Shown: positions 1 through 5,666 of the stretch, in pieces
Numbering within the stretch: the first letter of the stretch is position 1
Layout: every line of letters begins with the position of its first letter
NCBI GenBank assembly: GCA_020723785.1
Contig: DYIH01000030.1
Location: forward strand, 1 to 12,842
Source: Thermaerobacter marianensis
Lineage (GTDB): Bacteria; Bacillota; Sulfobacillia; DYIH01
Direction of reading: 5' to 3'
Length of the DNA stretch: 12,842 nucleotides
The notes under the pieces: model-generated
Databases searched by the model: none
The model's input: only the letters and a program-made list of their open reading frames with translations
Told to the model about the DNA's origin: nothing
Translations under genes and position numbers: made by a program

Positions 1-489
1 GACATGGGCTACGCCACCCTGGCCGACGTCAAGCCAGGCGATTGGGTCGATCTGAAGATTCGCCAGAATGTCGCTTCCGGGGAGCCTCTGGTGGTCAAGA
101 TCGAGGTCAGGTCGCCGGAGGATGTCGATGAAGGAGGCCGCGGCTATCCGGGCGGCAAGCGCGACGGCTGGCGCGGCCGGGAAGGCTGGGCCGGCCAGGT
201 GGAGGGCGTCGTCACGGCCGTTTACGGCGGGCGGATCACGGTCGAGACACGGAGCGGCGAGAGCTTCGACATCCCCGTGGATGACCGGACGATGATCTCC
301 TCGAAATGGGGCTTCGCCCCCGGCTCCGGCGGCCTGCAGCCCGGCGACCGGGTCAAGGTGATCGTGCGCCAGGGCGTCGCGCTCCGCATCAAGGTCGAGG
401 GTGGCTACGAGTTCAAAGAGGACAAGAAGTTCAAGGAACGCGGCAAGAGGTGGAGCAACTTCGGCGGTGACGGCGGCGATGACGACTGA
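1..489 (+). CDS. C-terminal part of a repeat-containing (probably exported) protein, 5' truncated
   Basis: The frame is open from the first base of the window, so the gene starts upstream; the ATG at 4 is unlikely to be the true start. The visible 160 or so residues hold the end of one repeat (a 'LADVKPGDWVDLKI' segment followed by 'VVKIEV') and one complete repeat at about residues 65-132 ('VEGVVTAVYGGRITVE' ... 'LQPGDRVKVIVRQG' ... 'LRIKV'). The same layout, a short strand 'GxV', a hydrophobic strand, then 'L.PGD.V.V' and a closing 'KI.V', is seen in the next gene. It resembles the small beta-rich repeats of DUF5666-type exoproteins, which is an inference from pattern, not a database match. 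A Gly/Arg/Trp-rich spacer lies at about 44-62 and the protein ends in a highly charged Lys/Asp-rich tail. Function is unknown. A structural envelope role is the likeliest reading because the neighbour is an SLH protein with related repeats. Confidence 0.7.
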   Translation, partial: DMGYATLADVKPGDWVDLKIRQNVASGEPLVVKIEVRSPEDVDEGGRGYPGGKRDGWRGREGWAGQVEGVVTAVYGGRITVETRSGESFDIPVDDRTMISSKWGFAPGSGGLQPGDRVKVIVRQGVALRIKVEGGYEFKEDKKFKERGKRWSNFGGDGGDDD

Positions 490-517
490 AGCCGTGCCCC
501 CGCCGGCCGGTAGCGTG

Positions 518-546
518 GAGGGGCGCCCACCGCGGGCGCCCTTTCC
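518..546 (+). terminator. Hairpin terminator after the first gene
   Basis: Arms GGGCGCCC (521-528) and GGGCGCCC (534-541) pair perfectly around a 5-nt loop. The stem can extend by a few A-U and G-U pairs into TTTC (542-545). The T-tract is short, so intrinsic termination is plausible but not certain. It starts about 30 nt after the stop codon at 487-489 and precedes the next promoter. Confidence 0.5.
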
Positions 547-621
547 AATCGGTTGCGGGATGCAATGATGTGCGCCTGTCGCTTGCCGCCTGTCGAAGCT
601 GTCGGAATTGTTCCTCGCCAG

Positions 622-649
622 GCAGGATTCGCCCCAATTTCTGTCGAAT
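622..649 (+). promoter_or_regulatory. Sigma-H-like promoter of the SLH protein gene
   Basis: GCAGGATTC (622-630), a 12-nt spacer and GTCGAAT (643-649) fit the Bacillus sigma-H consensus RNAGGAWWW-N11-12-RNNGAAT with one mismatch (C for W at 630). A start site near 656 would give a leader of about 30 nt before the GTG at 688. The rest of the gap from 490 to 687 shows only the terminator hairpin. Sigma-H control would tie this envelope gene to stationary-phase entry or the start of sporulation. Confidence 0.6.
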
Positions 650-687
650 GCGGCTCATCGGGATATTCCGTTCGAGGGGGCGACGCC

Positions 688-2737
688 GTGCCTGCGACAA
701 AACGCATCCTCCTGGCCTTCACCATCAGCGTCATGGCCGTGGCGGGCATGAACGCCACCCCGGCCCGGGCGGCCGGGTTCGACGACACCAGGAACCATTG
801 GGCCGAGCAGGCCATCGACCGCATGAATGCCAAGCGGCTGATCTACGGGACGGCGGGGCGGTTCGAGCCGAACCGGCCCGTGACGCGGTACGAGGCCATC
901 GTCATGATCCTGCGGGTCATGGGGCTGGAGGAAGTGGCGCGGGCGCGATCGAGCATCCCGGCCTCCTTCCAGGACGCGGCGGCGGTGCCTTCCTGGGCCA
1001 GGGGCTACGTGGGCGAGGCCGTCGACCGCAAGCTGATCGTCCCCGACGAGTCCAAGGGGTTCAACGGCGGCGCCGCAGCCAACCGCCTGCAGGTGGCTGG
1101 CGCGGGCCCTGGACCTGGAGGAGGAGGCCGCCGCGTCTGGCGCGCCTTCCTTTCAGGACACCGCCTCCGTCAGCACGCGCTACCGCGGTTACATAACCGT
1201 CCTCGCCGAGCGGGGGCTGATGACCGGTGCCCAGGGACGGTTCCGGCCCTTCGACCCGCTGACCCGCGCGGAGATGGCCACCCTGCTGACCCGGGTGGAC
1301 CGCCTGCTGGACAACGACGTTGACAGGGTGGAGGTCCGGGGCACCGTGGAGGACTCTCCCGGCGGGTTTACCGTCAAGCTGGCCGACGGGACGCGCCGCG
1401 CCTTCGTCCTCGCTCCCGACGCGCGCGTGTACTACCAGGGCAACAAGGTTGCGCCGAGCTTCCTGGCCGAGGGCGACGCGGTGACGGTGGTGGTCGACGC
1501 CGGCGGCCGGGCGGCCTATGTGGAAGTGCAGGCCGATGCGTTCCGCGCCGATGGCGTCCTGGTCGCCGCCGAGGCGGGCGCGGCGCCGGCCGTGGAGATC
1601 GAGCGGGCGGGCGGGCAGCGCGCGCGCTACGCGGTGGCACCGGATGCCCTCGTCCTGCTGGACGGCAAGCCCGCCCCCTTCCGGCTGCTGATCCAGCCGG
1701 GGGCAGGCCTGCAGTTGGCGTTGGAAGGTGAGGGGCAGCGCGTCACGCGTATCGTCGCCCAATCGCCGGCTGAGGAACGCCGGGGCTGGGTTACCTCCGT
1801 CAGCTTCACGGGGACCGGCGCCGCCGTCGTCGCCGTCCGCTTCAAGGGAACCGGCGGCGCGACGGAGGACCGCACCTACAGCGTGTCGGACGCCGTGCCC
1901 ATCACCAAGGACGGCGCCCGTGCCCGCGTGTACGACATCCAGGTCAACGACCGGGTGACGGTCAGGTCGCGGGGTGGCCAGCTCGCCGGCCTCGCCGTGG
2001 AGAGCTACAGGCGTAACGTCAAGGGGACGCTCCGTGAGGTCGTCTTCGCGTCGGTTTACAGCGACAAGCCGCAGGTGGTCATCGACCTGGAGGGGAGCGG
2101 GTCCGGGGCCGGCCGCAGTGTCACGTTCCCCGTGGCCGGCGCCGTCGAGGTCAGGAAGGACGGCCAGACGGCGGGGCTGACGGCCCTGCGCCCCGGCGAC
2201 GCCGTCGAGGCCGGCGTGACCGGCGACGAGGTGACGTCGATCAAGGCGGAGACCCAGTACGCGCAGGAGGAGGGGACGCTGACCCGCATCACCCTGGCCG
2301 ACCCCAACGAGATCGCCGTCAGGCTGGCCAACGGCCAGACCAGGTCCTACCGGCTGGCGCCGGACGTGACGGTGAAGGTCGGTCAGAACTACGTCTCCCT
2401 GACCAGCCTCAGGCCGGGGACGCGCGTCAAGCTGACGGTGGCCTACGATGTCGTCACCGCCATCCGCGCCGTTTCCCAGTCGCTGCTGGACGACATCCGC
2501 GGCGTCGTCCGCTACGTCGACAGCCAGCAGAACACCGTGGTGGTCGAACTGAGGCCGGACGGGGGCATGCGCACCGTGAAGGCCGGGAGCGGCCTCCTGG
2601 TGATCCGTTCCGGACAGGTGCGGGACCGCCTGACGTACCTCTCGGCGGGCGACATCGTCATCATCGTGGGGGGGGACATGCCCGGAGAACCCTTTTCCGC
2701 CGCCACCGTCGTCGTCACCGGCGCGAGCGAGGAATGA
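688..2737 (+). pseudogene. SLH-domain exoprotein with beta-repeat region, interrupted by a frameshift
   Basis: Start GTG 688 is chosen because GAGGGGG (674-680) sits 7 nt upstream and the translation opens with a typical signal peptide (MPATKR, hydrophobic core, cleavage after 'ATPARA', about residue 28). Three S-layer homology modules follow. Module 1 spans residues 31-82 ('FDDTRNHWAEQAIDRM'...'FEPNRPVTRYEAIVMI'). Module 2 starts at residue 93 ('ASFQDAAAVPSWARGYVGEA'). Module 3 ('SFQDTASVSTRYRGYI'...'FRPFDPLTRAEMATLL') is in another frame. Module 2 is cut near 1093-1099: 'ANRLQVA' is in the first frame, while its continuation 'WLARALDLEEE' is in the +1 frame. The first frame runs on as nonsense to 1323. 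SLH modules bind secondary wall polymers and hold proteins at the cell surface. Restored, the protein would have about 685 residues. It could be a true mutation, phase variation or a sequencing error. The intact remainder argues for a recent or artefactual break. Confidence 0.75.
1220..2737 (+). CDS. Intact downstream frame of the SLH protein: end of SLH module 3 plus about six beta-rich repeats
   Basis: This is the 3' part of the broken SLH gene, in the frame in which SLH module 3 is coded (coding potential begins upstream of the ATG at 1220, near 1094). Counting from that ATG, the SLH module ends at about residue 30. About six degenerate repeats follow, of roughly 70-80 residues each, opening near 'VRGTVED' (39), 'ADGVLVA' (110), 'RRGWVTSV' (187), 'VKGTLREV' (267), 'EEGTLTRI' (350) and 'IRGVVRYV' (426). 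Most contain a 'L.PGD.V' or equivalent turn and end in a strand like 'VTSIKAE' or 'VTAIRAV'. The last gene fragment upstream (1-489) carries the same repeat type, so the two look like tandem paralogues. The function of the repeats is unknown; an extracellular scaffold or adhesive role is a guess. If the frameshift is real, this part would have no signal peptide. Confidence 0.65.
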   Translation: MTGAQGRFRPFDPLTRAEMATLLTRVDRLLDNDVDRVEVRGTVEDSPGGFTVKLADGTRRAFVLAPDARVYYQGNKVAPSFLAEGDAVTVVVDAGGRAAYVEVQADAFRADGVLVAAEAGAAPAVEIERAGGQRARYAVAPDALVLLDGKPAPFRLLIQPGAGLQLALEGEGQRVTRIVAQSPAEERRGWVTSVSFTGTGAAVVAVRFKGTGGATEDRTYSVSDAVPITKDGARARVYDIQVNDRVTVRSRGGQLAGLAVESYRRNVKGTLREVVFASVYSDKPQVVIDLEGSGSGAGRSVTFPVAGAVEVRKDGQTAGLTALRPGDAVEAGVTGDEVTSIKAETQYAQEEGTLTRITLADPNEIAVRLANGQTRSYRLAPDVTVKVGQNYVSLTSLRPGTRVKLTVAYDVVTAIRAVSQSLLDDIRGVVRYVDSQQNTVVVELRPDGGMRTVKAGSGLLVIRSGQVRDRLTYLSAGDIVIIVGGDMPGEPFSAATVVVTGASEE

Positions 2738-2752
2738 AGCTCGCCAACCGTC

Positions 2753-2824
2753 GCAACAGGAGCAGGAGTTGGAACCGGCATTGAAACAGGGGTCGGAACA
2801 GGGCTCGAACAGGGTTGGAACAGG
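2753..2824 (+). repeat. Short periodic repeats (GGAACAGG-like, 11-12 bp period) before the protease gene
   Basis: Six degenerate copies of an 8-mer start at 2753 (GCAACAGG), 2771 (GGAACCGG), 2783 (GAAACAGG), 2795 (GGAACAGG), 2806 (CGAACAGG) and 2817 (GGAACAGG). Spacings are 18, 12, 12, 11 and 11 bp, close to one helical turn. They fill most of the 120-bp gap between the SLH gene and the protease gene. They may be binding sites for a regulator or simply slippage-derived repeats. No sigma-A promoter could be recognised around them. Confidence 0.55.
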
Positions 2825-2857
2825 CGCCGGAGGACCGGCCGGATGGGAGGTAGCGGC

Positions 2858-4273
2858 ATGACCCGCAGAGCGACAAGGGTTTTGGTCCTGATCCTGGCGG
2901 CGGCAGTCCTGGTGCTGGCCGGCGGTGTGGTGCTGGGGGCGGAGCCCGACGGCGGGGGCCTCACGGCCGTCAGGGATGTCATGGACCTGATCCGACGCGA
3001 GTTCCCGGGCAAGGTCAGCGGCGCCGATCTGGTGCGCGGCGCCATCCGGGGCATGCTGGAGACCCTTGGGGACCGCTATTCCTACTATATGGATCCCGCC
3101 GAGGCGACCCGTTTCAACGAGGACATCGAGGGCTTGTTCGGCGGTATCGGCGTGGTGGTGGAGCACAAGGAGGACGCCATCGCCGTCGTCAGTGTCCTGC
3201 CGGGCACGCCGGCCGACAAGGCCGGCATCGAGCCGGGCGACCGCCTGGCCGCCGTGGACGGCCAGAGCCTGGCGGGGGCGTCGGTGGAGAAGGCCGTCCG
3301 CCTCATCCGCGGCAAGCCCGGGACCGAGGTCCGGCTGACGGTGCAGCGCGACGGCGTCGGCACCCTGGAGTTCCGGCTCAACCGTTCCGAGATCCACGTA
3401 CCTTCGGTGGACACCCGCTACCTGGCCGACAAGGGCATCGGCTATATTCAGGTCAGCCAATTCAACGCCGACACCGGCCGGCAGTTCCGGTTCATCTACG
3501 ACCGCTACCTTCAGATCGGCGCCAAGGGGATCATCGTCGACCTGCGCAACAACCCCGGCGGCTTGCTGGACCAGGCCGTGGAGGTGGCGCAAACGCTGGT
3601 GCCCAAGGGCGCCATCGTCCACATCGTCGACAGCCGCGGCAACAAGACGACCATCGACACCATCCCCCACGAACCCGGCCCGCCCCTGGTGGTGCTGGTC
3701 AACGGCGGCAGCGCCAGCGCATCGGAGATCGTCGCCGGCGCTGTCCAGGACAACAAGGCCGGCACGGTCGTCGGGACGCGGACCTTCGGCAAGGGTTCGG
3801 TTCAGTCCCTCTTTCCACTGCCCAGCGGGGGCTCCGTGCGGTTGACGGTGGCCAGGTACATGACTCCGGCCGGCCGCTCCATCGAAGGGGTCGGGCTGGA
3901 GGCCGACGTGGTCGTTGAGGAGGCCGGCCCGAACGAGCAGCCTCCCAAATTCGCCGATCTGGGCAGCCGCTCCATGCGGTACGGACTCGTCGGGCTCGAC
4001 GTCCTCGGCCTCCAGCAGCGGCTGAACTTCCTGGGCTACGCCGCCGGTCCGGAGGATGGCGTCTACAGCCGCAAGACGGCGGCCGCCGTCCGTACCTTCC
4101 AGCAACGGGCCGGGCTGCGGGTGCGCACCGCCGCCGGGCCGGAGACGTATGCCGCGCTGGAGAAGGCCGTCCGCGACCATCTGGCGCAGCGCCGCCAGGC
4201 CGCCGCCGACGTCGCCCTCAACCGCGCCATCGAGATACTCTCCCGCCAAATCACCGCGGCCGGTCGGCGGTAA
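2858..4273 (+). CDS. S41 family carboxyl-terminal processing protease (CtpA/CtpB type) with C-terminal peptidoglycan-binding domain
   Basis: Start ATG 2858 is preferred over the in-frame ATG at 2843 because GGGAGG (2845-2850) lies 7 nt before it. The protein has 471 residues. A signal peptide or anchor occupies residues 8-27, so it acts outside the membrane. A PDZ domain spans about 92-175 ('GLFGGIGVVVEHKEDAI', 'GTPADKAGIEPGDRL'). The S41 catalytic core runs about 190-355. The serine-lysine dyad is visible as S287 in 'GGSASASEIVAG' and K312 in 'TFGKGSVQ', 25 residues apart as in the family. A PG_binding_1 domain covers about 378-437 ('GLQQRLNFLGY' ... 'TAAAVRTFQQRAGL'), followed by a helical tail. 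Such proteases trim C-termini of envelope proteins; in Bacillus, CtpB cuts SpoIVFA during sporulation. Neighbours are envelope genes, which fits. The exact substrate cannot be read from the sequence. Confidence 0.93.
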   Translation: MTRRATRVLVLILAAAVLVLAGGVVLGAEPDGGGLTAVRDVMDLIRREFPGKVSGADLVRGAIRGMLETLGDRYSYYMDPAEATRFNEDIEGLFGGIGVVVEHKEDAIAVVSVLPGTPADKAGIEPGDRLAAVDGQSLAGASVEKAVRLIRGKPGTEVRLTVQRDGVGTLEFRLNRSEIHVPSVDTRYLADKGIGYIQVSQFNADTGRQFRFIYDRYLQIGAKGIIVDLRNNPGGLLDQAVEVAQTLVPKGAIVHIVDSRGNKTTIDTIPHEPGPPLVVLVNGGSASASEIVAGAVQDNKAGTVVGTRTFGKGSVQSLFPLPSGGSVRLTVARYMTPAGRSIEGVGLEADVVVEEAGPNEQPPKFADLGSRSMRYGLVGLDVLGLQQRLNFLGYAAGPEDGVYSRKTAAAVRTFQQRAGLRVRTAAGPETYAALEKAVRDHLAQRRQAAADVALNRAIEILSRQITAAGRR

Positions 4274-4298
4274 CGGTGGCCGCTGGGATTGTTCCCCA

Positions 4299-4314
4299 TG
4301 CCGGCGAGCCGGCA
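4299..4314 (+). repeat. Small inverted repeat downstream of the protease gene
   Basis: TGCCGG and CCGGCA pair around CGAG, 25 nt after the protease stop codon. No T-tract follows, so it is at best a weak terminator or an mRNA 3' end stabiliser. Confidence 0.3.
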
Positions 4315-4360
4315 CCACGAAGGCCTGTAAGTGGGGCCAGGTTTAAGTTTCCACATAATG

Positions 4361-4390
4361 GTCGATACTCCCGGCCCGGGAGGTATCGAC
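4361..4390 (+). promoter_or_regulatory. Palindrome covering the ribosome binding site of the transglycosylase gene
   Basis: GTCGATAC (4361-4368) pairs perfectly with GTATCGAC (4383-4390). Inside it TCCCG (4369-4373) pairs with CGGGA (4377-4381) around a GCC loop, leaving only G4382 bulged. The whole right half contains the Shine-Dalgarno GGGAGG (4378-4383), and the hairpin ends on the base before the ATG at 4391. As RNA it would hide the ribosome site; as DNA it would make a fine operator. A lone -10-like CATAAT lies just upstream at 4354-4359 without a recognisable -35. If that is the promoter, the palindrome would straddle the transcription start and the operator reading would be preferred. 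Confidence 0.6.
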
Positions 4391-5173
4391 ATGAAGTTTT
4401 GGTTGTATTCTCTCTCGGCTCTTCCGGTGCTGACGGCCGGAGCGCTCGGCCAGGCGGTGTTCCTGATGGTATGCCTGTCGTTCCTGGCGCTGTTTCCCGA
4501 CGCGCGAGACGCGGCGGACGCGGCGTCCGGGGCGACGGCGGCGACCCTGGCGGCCGAGGGCATACCGAGCGCGACCCCGTCGACCCTGGCGGCCGAGGGC
4601 ATGCCGAGCGCGACCCCGCCGGAGCCGCCTTCCGCGGCCCTATCCGCGCCGCCGCAGAGCATCGCCGCCGCCATCTCCGCCGAACTGGCCGAGGGGCGGC
4701 CCGCCCTGGAGCCCGGCCTGCGGGACGCCATCGCCGCGGCCATCGCCGGGGAGGCCGAACGCCAGGGGATCGATCCCTGGCTGGTGTACGCCGTCGCCTG
4801 GGTGGAGAGCGGTTTCGATCCGCGGAGCCTGGGCAGGGCCGGCGAACGGGGGCTGATGCAGATGCTCCCGGCCACCGCCCGGTCGGTGGCCGGCCGCTTC
4901 GGGGAACCGAACCTGCACCCGGACCGGCTCTTCGACCCGAAAACCAATGTCCGCCAGGGGGCCGCCTACCTGGCGGAGTTGCTCCGCGCCCACGGCGGCG
5001 ATCCCGCCAAGGCACTGACGGCCTACAACTCCGGCCGGGCGGTCGGCGCGCCCAGCCGGTACGCCCGGCGCGTCCTGTCCAGGTACGAGGAGGCCACCCG
5101 CCTATCCCAGGCGCGGCCGCCGGCCGGCGCGGGCAGGAAAAACCTGCCCTCCGTAGAACCTAACAGATCGTGA
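4391..5173 (+). CDS. Membrane-anchored lytic transglycosylase with SLT domain
   Basis: Start ATG 4391 has GGGAGG 7 nt upstream and gives 260 residues beginning with an N-terminal hydrophobic segment (about 5-36), an uncleaved anchor or signal peptide. An Ala/Pro/Thr-rich linker with a 13-residue tandem repeat follows (52-77), then the SLT catalytic domain at about 108-235. Family marks are 'AWVESGFDPRSLG' with the catalytic glutamate E139, 'GERGLMQMLPATA' (151-163) and 'ALTAYNSG' (208-215). These enzymes cleave the MurNAc-GlcNAc bond of peptidoglycan to form 1,6-anhydro-MurNAc, outside the membrane. The spacing of motifs is complete, so it should be active. It lies between the S41 protease and the pyrimidine salvage genes. 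Its translation or transcription may be controlled by the palindrome over its start. The exact role (wall turnover, division or spore germination) is not visible. Confidence 0.9.
   Translation: MKFWLYSLSALPVLTAGALGQAVFLMVCLSFLALFPDARDAADAASGATAATLAAEGIPSATPSTLAAEGMPSATPPEPPSAALSAPPQSIAAAISAELAEGRPALEPGLRDAIAAAIAGEAERQGIDPWLVYAVAWVESGFDPRSLGRAGERGLMQMLPATARSVAGRFGEPNLHPDRLFDPKTNVRQGAAYLAELLRAHGGDPAKALTAYNSGRAVGAPSRYARRVLSRYEEATRLSQARPPAGAGRKNLPSVEPNRS
4542..4618 (+). repeat. Two tandem 39-bp units in the transglycosylase linker
   Basis: The stretches 4542-4579 and 4581-4618 are 38 bases long and differ at one base (ATA versus ATG). They code for two copies of 13 residues, 'TLAAEGIPSATPS' and 'TLAAEGMPSATPP', between the membrane segment and the SLT domain. 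The near identity suggests a recent duplication that lengthens a flexible linker. Confidence 0.85.
5131..5159 (+). promoter_or_regulatory. Hairpin and sigma-H-like promoter candidate before the cytidine deaminase gene
   Basis: GGGCAGG (5131-5137) and CCTGCCC (5143-5149) form a perfect 7-bp stem with an AAAAA loop inside the last codons of the transglycosylase gene. The same bases offer GCAGGAAAA (5133-5141), an 11-nt spacer and GTAGAAC (5153-5159). This matches the sigma-H consensus except for C in place of the last T, a well-conserved position. A start near 5166 would suit the downstream deaminase gene at 5206. It could equally be only a coding-end hairpin. Confidence 0.35.
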
Positions 5174-5205
5174 CAGATAGGTAATTGTCGGCTGGGGGTG
5201 TCGGC

Positions 5206-5664
5206 ATGGCGGCTGCGGGCGGGACGGCTGGCCCTGCGGAGGACGGTCCGGGTGCGGTGGCCTGGGGGGATCTCCTGGCCCGCGCGGAAGCGGCGGCGCG
5301 GCACGCCTACGCCCCCTATTCGCGTTTCCGTGTGGGGGCGGCGCTGCTGACCCCGGAGGGGCGGGTCTTCACCGGCTGCAACGTGGAAAACGCCTCCTAC
5401 GGCCTTTCCATGTGCGCCGAACGAGTCGCCCTCTTCAAGGCGGTGTCCGAGGGGGCGCGCCGGTTCCGGGCGATCGCCGTGGCCGGGCCCGGCCCGTGTC
5501 CGCCGTGCGGCGCCTGTCGCCAGGCTCTGGCCGAATTCGACCCCGCCCTGCCGGTGGTTCTGGCCGGCGCGGACGGCGAGCCCGCCGTCCACACCCTGAA
5601 CCAGTTGCTCGCCATGCCCTTCCTGCCGGCCCACCTGGGCGAGCCGGAGGACGAACGACGCTAG
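5206..5664 (+). CDS. cdd: Cytidine deaminase
   Basis: The protein is a zinc-dependent deaminase converting cytidine and deoxycytidine to uridine and deoxyuridine in the cytoplasm. Counting from ATG 5206 (152 residues), the substrate-side motif 'YAPYSRFRVGAAL' is at 35-47 and 'TGCNVENASYG' at 57-67. The zinc site is 'CAE' (C70, proton-shuttle E72) with C101 and C104 in 'PPCGACRQ'. The set is complete and typical of the small homotetrameric type. The start is uncertain: ATG 5206 follows a GGGGG run, while GTG 5257 would remove an Ala/Gly-rich leader of 17 residues and give the usual family length of about 135. A TTG at 5185 has no ribosome site. The gene starts 32 nt after the transglycosylase stop and is followed almost at once by the phosphorylase gene, giving a two-step salvage unit. 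Confidence 0.93.
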   Translation: MAAAGGTAGPAEDGPGAVAWGDLLARAEAAARHAYAPYSRFRVGAALLTPEGRVFTGCNVENASYGLSMCAERVALFKAVSEGARRFRAIAVAGPGPCPPCGACRQALAEFDPALPVVLAGADGEPAVHTLNQLLAMPFLPAHLGEPEDERR

Positions 5665-5666
5665 CC

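Noticed and set aside
1061..4318. A 1085-codon open frame on the minus strand across the SLH and protease genes
   Set aside because: Long antisense frames are expected in GC-rich coding DNA. The translation is rich in Gly/Arg/His/Asp/Val without any recognisable domain, and the + strand holds well-supported genes here.
4354..4359. CATAAT as a sigma-A -10 box for the transglycosylase gene
   Set aside because: The sequence 17 bp upstream (GTGGGG) is not a -35 box, so it is not listed as a promoter by itself; it is only mentioned with the palindrome.
5185..5208. TTG 5185 as the start of the cytidine deaminase
   Set aside because: No ribosome site precedes it, whereas ATG 5206 follows a G-run and GTG 5257 would also give a normal family length.
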